From NCBI GenBank assembly GCA_046350295.1, contig JAXMAR010000014.1, positions 62,001 to 126,000 on the forward strand: a DNA stretch of 64,000 nucleotides, given 5' to 3'. The position numbers and the translations under genes were made by a program. The stretch is from JAXMAR01 sp046350295. GTDB taxonomy: Bacteria > Planctomycetota > Planctomycetia > Gemmatales > Gemmataceae. Below the pieces are notes generated by a model, which had not been told where the DNA came from, did no database searches, and saw only the letters and a program-made list of their open reading frames with translations. Positions 9,912 through 22,739 of the stretch are shown piece by piece. Within the stretch, counting starts at the first letter, position 1; each line of letters opens with the position of its first letter.

Positions 9912-9942
9912 GTTTAGCCCCGGTTCGCAGAGCCGGGCGGAC
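9912..9942. repeat. GTTTAGCC-GGTTC palindromic repeat, copy 1
   Basis: An imperfect palindrome (GTTTAGCCCCGGTTC, then AGCCGGGCGGAC) between the formylglycine-generating enzyme and beta-helix genes. Related copies lie at 35068, 35161, 44045, 45364 and 50816. Confidence 0.75.
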
Positions 9943-9946
9943 AGCG

Positions 9947-11236
9947 TCACGGCTCCATGACGACGCGAAACCCGATGTGGACGTAGGCCGCGTTCTGCTC
10001 CGTCTTGTTCCGCGCCGCGGGAATGAAACGCTGGCAATAGTTGTCGGCGCACAGAAACGACCCGCCGCGCGTCACGCGGAAGCGCGTCGTCGGTTCGTCG
10101 ACGTCGTCGCTGCGCGTCGGCCCGGCGGGGTTGCGGGCGGGGCTGGTGCGGTAGTAGTCCGGCTGATAGAAATCGGCGCACCATTCCCAGACGTTGCCCG
10201 CCATGTCGTGGAGTCCGTAGCCGTTGGCGGGGAAGGAGCCGACCGGGGCCGTGCCGTGGTAGCCGTCCTTCTTCGTGTCCTCGTTGGGGAACTCGCCTTG
10301 CCAGTAGTTGGCGTAGCACTTGCCGCCCGGATCCTTTTCGTCTCCCCAGACGAAGGGCTTGCGATCGAGGCCGCCGCGCGCCGCGAATTCCCACTCCGCC
10401 TCGCTCGGCAGCCGCACGGTCTTGCCCGTCTTCTTGGAGAGCCAGAGGCAATACTGCACCGCGTCGTCCCAGCTCACCTGCACCACCGGATGCTTTTCCT
10501 TTCCTGCGATCGAGCTCTTCGGCCCTTCCGGATGCTTCCAGTTGGCGTCGAAGACCGGCTGCCACCATTGCGTCGGATCGGACCAGTCGTCGATGCGCTC
10601 CTTCGGCTTGACGAACACGAACGACCACGGATCGGTCAGCAACTTCTTGTCGATCTTGGGATCCACCACGTCGTACTTGGGCGGGGGTTTTTCGGCCGTC
10701 GTGATGTACTTCGTCTCAGCGATGAAGCGCTGGAACTCCTCGTTGGTCGTCTCGTGATCGCTCATCCAGAAGCCGTCGACATAGACGAGATGACTGGGCC
10801 GGGCGTCGACCAGGAGCGGGTGGCGCGCATTGGTCCCCATGTAGAACTCGCCGCCGGGGACCCAGACCATGCCGGCCGGCGCCTTGCCGGGCGCCTTGGC
10901 GTCGTTGAGCTTCGGAGCCGGGCTGTCTTCGGTCTCCGCCTTGCTGCGCTCGATGCGGGCGCCCTTGGAGAAATTGGTGAAAAAGCCCGGGTCGTTGATC
11001 AGCTCGGCGTGCTCGCCGCCCGCCGCCGCTGTCTCCGCGGCGATCTGCAGGAACGTCTCCACCAGCGAGACCGGCTCCGGCCGGGGCCAGAGCCAGAGCC
11101 ACGCCAGGTAACCGCCGCCCGCCAGCCCGGCGACGACCAGCAACAAGGGCAGCCAGCCGATCGGGCGATCCATGGCCTTGACGGGAGCGCCCGGCGGCGC
11201 GGCGGCGTGGCGTTTCTTGCGCGAGAACGTGGACAT
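9947..11236 (-). CDS. Formylglycine-generating enzyme family protein (SUMF1-like)
   Basis: A 429-residue protein with one N-terminal membrane anchor (WLPLLLVVAGLAGGGYLAW), a linker and an FGE-sulfatase domain from about residue 120 to the end. Landmarks are MVWVPGGEFYMG, HPVVQVSWDDAVQYCLWLS, RLPSEAEWEFAARGG and MAGNVWEWCADF. The motif GGSFLCADNYCQ retains both cysteines (about 396 and 401) that match the copper-binding catalytic pair of true formylglycine-generating enzymes, so it could activate sulfatases by converting Cys to formylglycine. Many paralogues lacking these residues are not enzymes. The membrane anchor suggests action at the membrane surface. ATG 11236 is preferred to GTG 11245. 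No sulfatase is adjacent. Confidence 0.9.
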   Translation of the reverse strand: MSTFSRKKRHAAAPPGAPVKAMDRPIGWLPLLLVVAGLAGGGYLAWLWLWPRPEPVSLVETFLQIAAETAAAGGEHAELINDPGFFTNFSKGARIERSKAETEDSPAPKLNDAKAPGKAPAGMVWVPGGEFYMGTNARHPLLVDARPSHLVYVDGFWMSDHETTNEEFQRFIAETKYITTAEKPPPKYDVVDPKIDKKLLTDPWSFVFVKPKERIDDWSDPTQWWQPVFDANWKHPEGPKSSIAGKEKHPVVQVSWDDAVQYCLWLSKKTGKTVRLPSEAEWEFAARGGLDRKPFVWGDEKDPGGKCYANYWQGEFPNEDTKKDGYHGTAPVGSFPANGYGLHDMAGNVWEWCADFYQPDYYRTSPARNPAGPTRSDDVDEPTTRFRVTRGGSFLCADNYCQRFIPAARNKTEQNAAYVHIGFRVVMEP

Positions 11237-11276
11237 GATGAACACCGGGGTTGCGGGCTCGCGTGGAACCCCGCCA

Positions 11277-12302
11277 TTATCCCACGCACGGCCCGGAAAA
11301 CAAGCGGCCGCGAGAAATCCCTCGCATCAGCCATTCGACGATGTAACGCTCCGCCCAGCGCACCCCCCCTGCGCCGTCCCGGCCCAGGAAACCAAGATGC
11401 CCGCCATGCGCCTCCATGTGCGTCTCCATGAAGGAATGCGGCGGCAGTCTCGCGAGCGTCCGCCCGCACACGAACGGGTCGTCGCGCGCCGCCAGGATCA
11501 GCGTCGGCGTCTCGATGCCGCTCAGGAGCGGAGCCGACGACGCCTTGCGATAGTAATCCGTCGCGCCGGCGAACCCGCCGCGCGGCGCCGTGTAAAGGTC
11601 GTCAAAAAGAAACAGGCTCAGCCGCCGCGGAAAAGGGAAAGCGGGCAAGCGCCGCGCCTGTTCCTGCGCCCGCACCTGCGCCACCAGGTGGCGCACGAAG
11701 AAACCGTTGTAAAGCGGCTGCCGCTCGATCAGGCCGCTGCACCGCTCCAGGTCCACGGGCGGCGCGACCGCGACGATCGCCCTTAACCCGCGCCCGCCCG
11801 TCTCCCCCGCCAGCTTCAGTACGACATTGCCGCCGAGCGAGAAGCCAACCAGCGCCGTCGGCGAGTCCGGCGCCTCCGCGCGAACGTGATCCACCACACA
11901 GCGAATGTCTCCCGAGCCCGCCGCATTGTAGAGCCGGCTCGCCCGACCCGCCCCGGCCCCCGCCCCACGCATGTCCACCCTGACGACCCGCCAGCCTCGC
12001 TCCGCCAGCCGGTTCGTCACCCGGATCATGTACCCCGATTGATGGCATCCTCCCAGGCCGTGTACCAGGACCGCCTGCGGACCGCCCGGCGCCCACCCCA
12101 CCGGCCGCGTCTCGTGCACGGCCAGCGCATCCCCGTCCGGAAGAGAAACAAAGCTCGTGACCGCCGGAAGACCCGGCCGCGCGCGGTTCCAGAGATGACC
12201 CAGAACGGTCTGGATGTGCGGATTGCGTAGCAGGGGCAGCGGTTCGAACGGCGGCACAACCCCATGATAACATGATGACAGGGCGATCGAAGCCTGCTTC
12301 AA
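11277..12302 (-). CDS. Alpha/beta hydrolase of the YheT family
   Basis: A 341-residue cytosolic hydrolase. The N-terminal FEPLPLLRNPHIQTVLG is typical of YheT/ABHD1-type enzymes; the nucleophile elbow is GFSLGGN, the oxyanion region VLVHGLGGCHQSGY, and the acid and histidine lie around LILAARDDPFV and EAHGGHLGFLG. The substrate is likely an ester or lipid and is unknown. It sits between waaA (78 bases upstream) and the formylglycine-generating enzyme gene (about 40 bases downstream), all on the minus strand. The first residues MKQASIALSS are less conserved, so a later start is possible. Confidence 0.9.
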   Translation of the reverse strand: MKQASIALSSCYHGVVPPFEPLPLLRNPHIQTVLGHLWNRARPGLPAVTSFVSLPDGDALAVHETRPVGWAPGGPQAVLVHGLGGCHQSGYMIRVTNRLAERGWRVVRVDMRGAGAGAGRASRLYNAAGSGDIRCVVDHVRAEAPDSPTALVGFSLGGNVVLKLAGETGGRGLRAIVAVAPPVDLERCSGLIERQPLYNGFFVRHLVAQVRAQEQARRLPAFPFPRRLSLFLFDDLYTAPRGGFAGATDYYRKASSAPLLSGIETPTLILAARDDPFVCGRTLARLPPHSFMETHMEAHGGHLGFLGRDGAGGVRWAERYIVEWLMRGISRGRLFSGPCVG

Positions 12303-12380
12303 AACGGGGACGCCACTCCTGGACCAACGCGACAGAGAGTCGCGTCCTCGTTTTCAAATAGCCTCTCATCCGGCCAAACC

Positions 12381-13736
12381 TCAGGCGGCGATTCTCTCAA
12401 CGCTCATGGTCAGCAGCCCCTCGAACGCCTTCACGCTCCGCTCCGTCGCCCCCTGCTGACTGAGCACGAAGGCGCGTGCCCGCTCCCCCAGTTCCCGCCG
12501 CTGTTCCGCATCCGCCAGCAGCTCCAGCGTCACCCGCTCCAGCTCCGCCGCGACCTGAACCTGCACCGCCGCCGACCGCTCCAGCAGCCGGGCCACCGGC
12601 TCCTTGAAGTTCCACACGTACGGCCCGAACGTCACCGCCGCCCCATACGCCGCCGGCTCGATCATGTTCTGCCCGCCGCGCTTCCCATCCATGCTGCCCC
12701 CGACAAACGCCACATCCGCCAGCCCCCAGACGGCGCCCAGCTCCCCGATCGTATCGATGAGCAAGACCGGCTTATCTTCGGTCAGCGCTCGCGCAACCCC
12801 GGCCTCGGCCGTGATCCCACTTCGGCGAACCAGCGCGAATCCGCTCTGCTCGATCAACCGCCCGACGCTCTCGAACCGATCCTTCTGCCGCGGCACGACG
12901 ATCAACCGCACATGCGGGAACCGCTCCCGCGCCTTCCGGTAGATCCCCAGCGCGATCTCCTCCTCCGGCGCCTGCGTGCTGCCGGCGACCCAGACCAGCT
13001 CCTCACTCCCGATCCCCAGCACCCGCCGCATCTGCAGCGTGCGCGGATTGTCGCGCTCGGTGGCCGCCCCGTCGTACTTCACGTTGCCGGTGACGACAAC
13101 GCCGCGCCCCCCGAGCGTCCGATAGTTCTCCCCGTACTCCGCGTTCTGCGCCAGGATCACATCGAAGCGCGAAAACAACGCGCGCGCCAGCCACGCGATC
13201 CGGCGAAACCGCCGCGCGCTCCGCGGACTCATCCGCCCATTCAACAGCGCCAGCTTCACGCCGCGCCGCTTCGCGATCCGCAGGAAGTTCGGCCAGATCT
13301 CCCCCTCCGCGAGCACTACCAGATCGGGCTTCACCCGCCCCAAAGCCGTCTTGATCGCCCACGAGAAATCGAGCGGCCAGAAGACGACCGGCAGATCGCC
13401 AAAGACGCGGCACGCCTCGTCATACCCCGTATCGGTGCTCGTGGAGACGACGATGCGCCAGTGGGGGTTGCGCCGCCTCGCCAGAGCGACGACTTGCCGA
13501 AGGAGATGCACCTCGCCGACCGACACGCCATGGAACCAGGCACAAGGCGAGCGAGACCCATCAGAGCCGGAAGCGTAAGCGACGGGCTTCAGCAGCGAAT
13601 GCGATACGCGCCCCAGGAACTTGGCGCCGAGCCCCCGGCGATAACGGCCGCGGCGCAAGGCGCGGTAGAGCAGCCACGGAGAGAGGAGGACGAGGAGCAG
13701 AAGGTAGAGGACGTTGAAAACGTAGGTCATGGGCAT
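12381..13736 (-). CDS. waaA: 3-deoxy-D-manno-octulosonic acid (Kdo) transferase
   Basis: A 451-residue GT30 glycosyltransferase that adds Kdo from CMP-Kdo to lipid IVA in lipopolysaccharide synthesis. It has an N-terminal membrane anchor (VFNVLYLLLLVLLSPWLLY), the catalytic region WFHGVSVGEVHLL with its conserved Glu, STSTDTGYDEA, LAEGEIWPNFL, and the C-terminal CMP-Kdo site (GSTQAPEEE, FVGGSMDGKRGGQNMIEPAAYG). Length matches the family. It implies LPS-type outer-membrane biogenesis. It lies downstream of secA on the same strand, with 148 bases between. ATG 13736 and ATG 13730 are equally good starts. Confidence 0.95.
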   Translation of the reverse strand: MPMTYVFNVLYLLLLVLLSPWLLYRALRRGRYRRGLGAKFLGRVSHSLLKPVAYASGSDGSRSPCAWFHGVSVGEVHLLRQVVALARRRNPHWRIVVSTSTDTGYDEACRVFGDLPVVFWPLDFSWAIKTALGRVKPDLVVLAEGEIWPNFLRIAKRRGVKLALLNGRMSPRSARRFRRIAWLARALFSRFDVILAQNAEYGENYRTLGGRGVVVTGNVKYDGAATERDNPRTLQMRRVLGIGSEELVWVAGSTQAPEEEIALGIYRKARERFPHVRLIVVPRQKDRFESVGRLIEQSGFALVRRSGITAEAGVARALTEDKPVLLIDTIGELGAVWGLADVAFVGGSMDGKRGGQNMIEPAAYGAAVTFGPYVWNFKEPVARLLERSAAVQVQVAAELERVTLELLADAEQRRELGERARAFVLSQQGATERSVKAFEGLLTMSVERIAA

Positions 13737-13832
13737 CCATTCCCAGGGCCTGGTGGAAATTGTCTACATCTCACTGAAGCGCCGAACGAATACCAAATCT
13801 CTGAGCCAGGGGACACCCCTTTGCGCCCCACC

Positions 13833-13856
13833 GATTCGTCGTTTGCGCGACGAATC
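13833..13856 (-). terminator. Hairpin after secA
   Basis: A perfect 9-base stem (GATTCGTCG with CGACGAATC) and six-base loop lie 29 bases past the secA stop. No U-tract follows, so intrinsic termination is uncertain; it could be an attenuating or 3'-end-stabilising hairpin between secA and waaA. Confidence 0.35.
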
Positions 13857-13884
13857 TGGTGTTGCTCGATGCGCCGCGTCCCTC

Positions 13885-17877
<3,993 letters not shown>

Positions 17878-18174
17878 AACGGATTTCCTGGCCTACCTTT
17901 GCGCGGCGGCCGCGATTGGCAAAGTGGATAAGCGTGGCAATTCCAAATGGTCAGTGTAAGTCCGGCCCTACGGGGGGTCAATATCAGGGAAAGACGAGCA
18001 AGACGTGTCCGGCCGGCTTCCCTTTTGCCGCTCATGTCGGAAATGGCCGTCGCGCAAGTCCTCTACGGAGGACCGCCGATTTCAACCCTTTGTCATCGGG
18101 CGCCCGGTCTGTTTCCGCCGTTTGCCATCGGCGAGCCGTTGCGCCCGTAAACCTACCTATCCATTTCCATTGTC
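17878..18174. other. Intergenic region upstream of secA
   Basis: About 300 bases between secA and the ATP-grasp gene. It must hold the secA promoter, but I see no clear -35/-10 pair. Short open frames here have no support. Confidence 0.4.
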
Positions 18175-18262
18175 CCATCTCCGCCGACGAAGGGTAGCTC
18201 GGTTGCCAACGGGTGCGCGACCGCTCCTTCCGTCATTGGACATCGGCGTTTTCATTTCTCGT
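18175..18262. repeat. Dispersed 90-base repeat, copy 1
   Basis: Shares AAGGGTAGCTCGGTTGCC, GCGCGACCGCTCCTTCC and TTGGACATCGGCGT with 20928-21016. Read on the minus strand, both copies encode KTPMSNxGRSGRAP. This copy overlaps the 3' end of the ATP-grasp gene and supplies its TGA stop at 18233. Confidence 0.8.
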
Positions 18263-18992
18263 CTGCGCCGGTATCGCTGCGAACCGCAACACCTCCAACA
18301 CTTCCTCCGGATCACAGCCGTAGATGCCCGACCCCCATGCCGCATTCTGCTCCACCACCGCCCATCCCCGCCCCTCCATCACCCCGACATCCAGTACCGT
18401 GCTGCGTGGGAGATCGACTCTTTCATCCGCAAGTATCTGTCTATTTGCGCCATGGCGTCCTTCAACGCGATCAGGACTTTGCACAAACGGGGCTGAGGAA
18501 GCAGAGGCGCTTTCCTTTGTCCGATCGGTAGCGTGCGCGGCCGCCTGTCAAGGACGAAGCAGCGAAACTCCTTCTCCCAGACCACCACTTCCGAGACCAG
18601 AACGGGCATATCGTCAGGGTATTCCGAAGGCAGCTCCGCTTCGGTATAGACACGGGCCGGAAAGCTCTTGTCGTTCGGTGGTTGACAAAGGATGGCGCGA
18701 CCAACGACCGTGCGGCGCCGAGCGTCGTCAGATAGACCGAGCGCTCGCGGTACTCCATCGGCAAACGGGGCAGCCAGTCGAGCGGAGGCTCCAGGAGTTG
18801 TAGCCCGAGTTGCTCTGCCAGCGTCGGAGCGAGCAAGCCTTCGAGATAAAGAACCGGGGCAGAAACGGCGCGGACTTCTTCGGAAAGGCGCCAACTCGTC
18901 AGCCGCTGCACATCCCAGCCGATCCGGGTAGCGGCACGCCAGAGCGCCTGGGCGTCCTCGGTGAAGCGCGGCGTGAGAATGAGCGTCGGCAT
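18233..18992 (-). pseudogene. ATP-grasp (R2K/DUF4343-like) protein, frame-broken
   Basis: The conserved product is spread over three minus-strand frames: MPTLILTPRFTEDAQALWRA to about 18690, PARVYTEAELPSEYPDDMPV and VSEVVVWEKEFRCFVLDRR to about 18430, then STVLDVGVMEGRGWAVVEQN to 18233. This matches the R2K ATP-grasp clade (DUF4343), carboxylate-amine ligase-like enzymes often seen in mobile or conflict-related contexts; the actual substrate is unknown. At least two single-base indels are needed to restore one frame. The final residues and stop come from the dispersed repeat, so the original C-terminus is altered. The Rpn-like gene lies directly upstream. Confidence 0.75.
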
Positions 18993-19006
18993 CGGACGAG
19001 GACGGC

Positions 19007-19858
19007 TCACGGCGTGTTGAGGATCTCATGCCAATCTGCCGCTTTGGCGGCGCGCCGCACCATTCGGCGCAAACGCGCTAGATCGGTGATGCCATCCAGT
19101 TCATGGCGGAGGGACTCCGAAGCCGGCCCCAGACGCTCTTCGCCGACGATCAGGAGGGCCTCGCGTGCAAACCTCTCCTGCCCCTCATCCAGGATCGCCA
19201 GATAGGTATCGGATTCGTGCATGACCCGAACTCCTCGAAAAATGCGCGTCGCGATGTTCCGTCGCACGCGCAGTCCAGTCAAGAGAAAAGCGTCCGTCAG
19301 TAGCCTCTTCACAACGTCCGCAGACCCCTCCCTCGTTAGCCGATCCACAACTTTCTGCGCAATCGCCGCCAGCCCATCTTCCAGAGACAGTTACTCCGGC
19401 AAACGCCCGAGCATCGCCAACGGCGCCACGCCGACATCCGCCGCCAGAAGCTCCTCCGCGGAACGCTCCCACAGCCGCACGATCTCGTAGCTGAACTCCA
19501 TCCTACCGCGTTCCGGCCGCGGCGCGTAGCGAACCACGCCGCTCAGGCTCGAATGCGCCGCCTCCGGACGCAGCAGGATGACCACCGAATGGACCGGCGC
19601 CCGATAATGCGCGAACAACAGCGCGTTGTAGACCATCAGGTCGGCATGCTTCCACGCGGCCGCGCTCGACTGAAACTCGATGTGGACAATCTCCTGCACC
19701 GGCTCCCCCAGACCAACGCTCAGATCGGCCGCCCGCGTCACGGTCGACAGGTCCACGTTCAAGAGCCTCACCGGCAAAACAGGCGGCTGGTCAAAGGCGG
19801 CAAGGAAGCCTGCGGGAGAGGCCCGGGCCATGTCTTTGAGCGTCGCATCGAATGTCAT
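19007..19858 (-). pseudogene. Rpn/PD-(D/E)XK-type nuclease family protein with internal stop
   Basis: The N-terminal half (MTFDATLKDMARASPAGFLA, ADLSVGLGEPVQEIVHIEFQ) resembles the planctomycete Rpn-like/transposase-associated PD-(D/E)XK family; the D and ExQ (IEFQ) residues of the nuclease core are present. A TAA at 19391-19393 interrupts the frame, yet the same frame continues with SLEDGLAAIAQKVVDRLTR to a stop at 19007, including DTYLAILDEGQERFAREALL. A single substitution therefore separates two otherwise collinear halves. The start was set at ATG 19858, where the family pattern begins, rather than the upstream in-frame ATG. Rpn proteins are recombination-promoting nucleases. Confidence 0.75.
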
Positions 19859-20009
19859 CGCCATGACCGCGATTGTGGCCAAAGTAATCGGCGATGGTCA
19901 AGCATACGTTTTTGAAACGTCTGGTTTCTTGATAGCTCGGATCCTTTCCCGTCCGGTTGCCGCCTCGTTGGGGCCTTGGAAAGCGAGGACCAACCGTGCG
20001 GGAGGGGTT

Positions 20010-20950
20010 ATGAACGAAATCGTCTTGCAGGCGCGGATCACGCGCGCCCCGGGCATGTGCGACCAGTGGGGCGTCGACCTCACCGCCGGCTGCGCCCATG
20101 ACTGCGGCTATTGCCACTTCCACAAACATCAGTCGCTCGGCCTGCGCCTGGAAAACGACGGCAGGCCCGTCGCGCCCCGGCTTGCGCTGGACGAGCTGTT
20201 GCGTCTGCCCGAGTACCCGCCTTCCCTCTATCTGAGCCCGTTCACCGACCCGCTCGCCGCCAATGCCATCGACGGCCTCGAGCGCCTCCTGCGCCGGGTG
20301 CTTCCACTGTCCGTGAAGATGGCGCTCTCGACCAAGGTATCGTGCCGCGCCGCATCTTTCGCATCCTCGCCGACTTTCCCGAGCAGATCATCCTGTTCAT
20401 CGGCCTGACGAGCCTGGACGATGCCCGCAACCGCTCTGTCGAGCCCGGCTGCCCACCCGCGACCGCGCGACTCGCGAACTTCGCCCTGGCCCGCGAGTAC
20501 AACCTCCCCTACCTGCTCTGCCGCTTCGATCCCACCCTGCCCGGCGTCGACGATGCCCCCGGCAAGCTCCTGGAATTGCTCGAGGCGGTGGCCCGCCATG
20601 GCGCCAGACAGGTCTCGGCGGCATACCTGTTCCTCACGCCTCTCGCGAACCGCGACCGCCTGGCGCAAGATCCCTATCTCCGCGCAGCCATCCCCCACTG
20701 CGCCGACGCCTGCCCCACCGAGGACGGCGTCTGCTTCTCCGTCCCGCTCGGCCGCAAAATCGAAACCTCCGAGTGGCTGCACGCCGAATGCGCCAAACGC
20801 GGCTTATCGTTCGGCACGTGCGGCTGCAAGGACCTGCGCATGATCGGGTCGTCGTTCCCCACTTCGTGCAGTTACCCCTACCTGGCGGAATGCTCCGGCG
20901 CCAGTCGCAAGCGGCCGACGAGCCTCGCCATCTCCGTCCGCCAAGGGTAG
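20010..20950 (+). pseudogene. SplB-like radical SAM protein, single frameshift
   Basis: The N-terminus has CAHDCGYC (C28, C32, C35), the CxxxCxxC 4Fe-4S cluster motif of radical SAM enzymes, in a context like spore-photoproduct-lyase-type proteins (GVDLTAGCAHDCGYCHF, SPFTDPLAANAIDGLERLL). The frame breaks near 20335: STK then continues one frame over as IVPRRIFRILADFPEQIILF and SAAYLFLTPLANRDRLAQD, consistent with one G lost from a GG run. The distal part has CGCKDLRM. Start ATG 20010 has a strong GGGAGGGG site. The TAG stop at 20948 comes from the dispersed repeat, so the C-terminus may be truncated. The reaction is unknown. Confidence 0.82.
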
Positions 20951-21016
20951 CTCGGTTGCCCGGCGCGCGACCGCTCCTTCCTTTGTTGGACATCGGCGTC
21001 TTTATTCCTCGCTTGA
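20928..21016. repeat. Dispersed 90-base repeat, copy 2
   Basis: Second copy of the 18175-18262 element, in the same orientation. It overlaps the 3' end of the radical SAM gene and supplies its TAG stop. Confidence 0.8.
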
Positions 21017-21101
21017 GCCCATGGGCGAAAGCGATCACGAAGCCGCTCCATGAAGCCGCCCTTGAATTGTGCGCTCGTCTGGGATGAGCCATTTTTCACG
21101 C

Positions 21102-21437
21102 CTACCCCGCCCGCTGCGGCGCCCGCGCCGGCCCCGCGAACGTCGCGTCCCCCGGATGGAACAGCGCCTGCCGCATCAGCGCCCGCCGCTCCAACTCCGC
21201 GATCTTCTCCGGCGTCCCCGGCAGCGCATCCGTCGGAAACGCCGGCAGCGGCGCCAGAAAGACCCCCACCCCCGGGCCACGCCGCGCATACTTGCTCGTC
21301 GGCGGATATAGCTCCCGCACCTCCCGCGCGTAGTAACAGCCCCAGCACAGCCGCCGTGGCCGGCAAATGACAGCCTCATGACAATGCCGGCAAAGCGTCG
21401 ATACCCTCCCCCCATGGCGCCGTTCTGCCAGTTTCAT
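21102..21437 (-). CDS. Small zinc-ribbon protein
   Basis: A 111-residue protein with two CxxC knuckles (STLCRHCHEAVICRPRRLCWGC) near the N-terminus and SKYARRGPGVGVFLA after it; the C-terminal half (ELERRALMRQALFHP) may be helical. The function is not recognised; a transcription- or DNA-associated zinc ribbon is possible. It lies 66 bases downstream of the 21504-21902 gene on the same strand and is probably transcribed with it from the promoter at 21911-21963. Confidence 0.7.
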   Translation of the reverse strand: MKLAERRHGGRVSTLCRHCHEAVICRPRRLCWGCYYAREVRELYPPTSKYARRGPGVGVFLAPLPAFPTDALPGTPEKIAELERRALMRQALFHPGDATFAGPARAPQRAG

Positions 21438-21503
21438 GCTTCAACCCTCTTTCGTATTGCTTCGGATTCGTTTCGGTTTTCGTTCTTCGGATTTCGAGCT
21501 TCC

Positions 21504-21902
21504 TCATGCCGCGGTCGCGACGCGCCGATTGAGCGCGCGATTCACCTCGCGCAACAGCTGCCGCCGCATCTCGCGCCGCGGCGTCTCATCGAACCAGGAC
21601 AGGAAATGACGGCACACCCCCGGCTCCCCCAGCGCCTCGTCCGCCGTGGCGCAGACACGCTCGAAGAAGTGGGACAGATCTCCCACCGTCTCGTGCCCGT
21701 CCCCCTTCCAGCCGCAGTAGCCCAGCGCGCACGCCGCCTCCACCGCCGAGTCCGCGAAGATGTCGATCGCCGGTGGCGCCGTCGTCATCCTCTGCACCAA
21801 CCGCCCGTCATCCCGGCTCAAAGCCCCGCGTAACGCTTCCAGGGCCGCGTCGCTCAGTTGCGGCGCCAACCCTTCCCGCCAGATCCGTTTCCAGGCCTGC
21901 AT
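21504..21902 (-). CDS. Hypothetical protein (planctomycete-type, 132 residues)
   Basis: No domain is recognised. The sequence is mainly helical and charged (MQAWKRIWREGLAPQLSD, FFERVCATADEALGE, REMRRQLLREVNRAL). It starts at ATG 21902 with a consensus AGGAGG site eight bases upstream, behind a near-consensus sigma-70 type promoter, unusual for this GC-rich window. It probably forms a two-gene operon with the zinc-ribbon gene. The strong signals suggest real and perhaps high expression. Confidence 0.75.
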   Translation of the reverse strand: MQAWKRIWREGLAPQLSDAALEALRGALSRDDGRLVQRMTTAPPAIDIFADSAVEAACALGYCGWKGDGHETVGDLSHFFERVCATADEALGEPGVCRHFLSWFDETPRREMRRQLLREVNRALNRRVATAA

Positions 21903-21910
21903 GGCTGAAT

Positions 21911-21963
21911 CCTCCTAATTGTGTCTCCTGTTGTAGTGTACTAAAGTTCAGTATTAATGTCAA
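21911..21963 (-). promoter_or_regulatory. Near-consensus promoter and Shine-Dalgarno site
   Basis: On the minus strand TTGACA (21958-21963), a 17-base spacer and TACACT (21935-21940) precede AGGAGG (21911-21916) and ATG 21902. The surrounding 21912-22018 is conspicuously AT-rich and could hold operators. Confidence 0.8.
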
Positions 21964-22035
21964 TAACGTTCTAGAAAAGTCGAAAATTTGTCGATGTTAT
22001 CGGTGTATTGATGTTATGTTCGCCCCTGGGAGCGC

Positions 22036-22073
22036 AAAAAAGGCCCCGAGCGTCATCCTGTCGCTCGGGGGCC
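22036..22073 (-). terminator. Intrinsic terminator
   Basis: Read on the minus strand, GGCCCCCGAGCG, a nine-base loop and CGCTCGGGGCC are followed by a run of six T. It lies 42 bases past the stop of the YbjN-like gene (22115-22612) and fits that gene's transcript end. Confidence 0.88.
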
Positions 22074-22114
22074 GCTTGCTTTCGGATTGGCTCAAAGGTG
22101 TCTTCGACCCGGGC

Positions 22115-22612
22115 TTACCACCCCTGTCCCCAGATCGAGTGGGTCAGACGAATCTTCTCGGTCAGCACCGCGAAGCCCTGGCTCAGGCCGGCCGCGTCCG
22201 CCACCTGGGTCCGCATGCAGATCTCATTGTCGGAGGCTCGGTAAAAGAACGAGCAGGCGCCGAGGACCGCGTTCGCTTCGAGGATTTGCAGCATTTTCGG
22301 CGAGGTCGCCTTCTCGTGCGGCACTTCCACAAGTGCGGCGATCAGCGTCACGCCGCCGTCCGCCTGGGCCCGCACTTCGATCTTGAACTCCCAGCCGTCC
22401 TTATCGAAAGACACGACGCACAACGGATCGCCGATCTCGGTCGGTACCACCTTGACCGTGTAGCCCAGGCTCTTGAGGGAATTGGGCAGCGTCTCGGCGC
22501 TCAACCGCGTCTCAGCCGCGCTCCGAGTCACAACCCCTTCGCTCCTCTGGGCTTGAGCCGGAACCGCCGCGGCCAGGCTCATCAGGGCGGCCAGGAAAAG
22601 CTTGCGGATCAT
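22115..22612 (-). CDS. Secreted YbjN-like protein
   Basis: A 165-residue protein with a clear Sec signal peptide (MIRKLFLAALMSLAAAVPAQA, cleavage after about 21). The mature part (LPNSLKSLGYTVKVVPTE, GWEFKIEVRAQADGGVTLIA, YRASDNEICMRTQVADAAGL) resembles the YbjN/type III secretion chaperone-like fold, which binds other proteins; the match is from pattern, not alignment. GGAG precedes the ATG, and a strong intrinsic terminator follows, so it is monocistronic. Confidence 0.75.
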   Translation of the reverse strand: MIRKLFLAALMSLAAAVPAQAQRSEGVVTRSAAETRLSAETLPNSLKSLGYTVKVVPTEIGDPLCVVSFDKDGWEFKIEVRAQADGGVTLIAALVEVPHEKATSPKMLQILEANAVLGACSFFYRASDNEICMRTQVADAAGLSQGFAVLTEKIRLTHSIWGQGW

Positions 22613-22739
22613 GACTCATCTCCGGTGCGTCGCGTCGTTGTTTTCTCTTCACTTCCAATAGCGTCCGACTCGGCATTTGTGACAGGAAGAGCCCGCGTTC
22701 GCTTGACCGGCCCTTCCCGCCCGGCTCTAATTCTTTCCC

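Noticed and set aside
12231..12260. GGTTCGAAC-like T-loop sequence hinting at a tRNA
   Set aside because: It lies in the 5' coding part of the hydrolase gene and no acceptor or anticodon arms can be formed around it.
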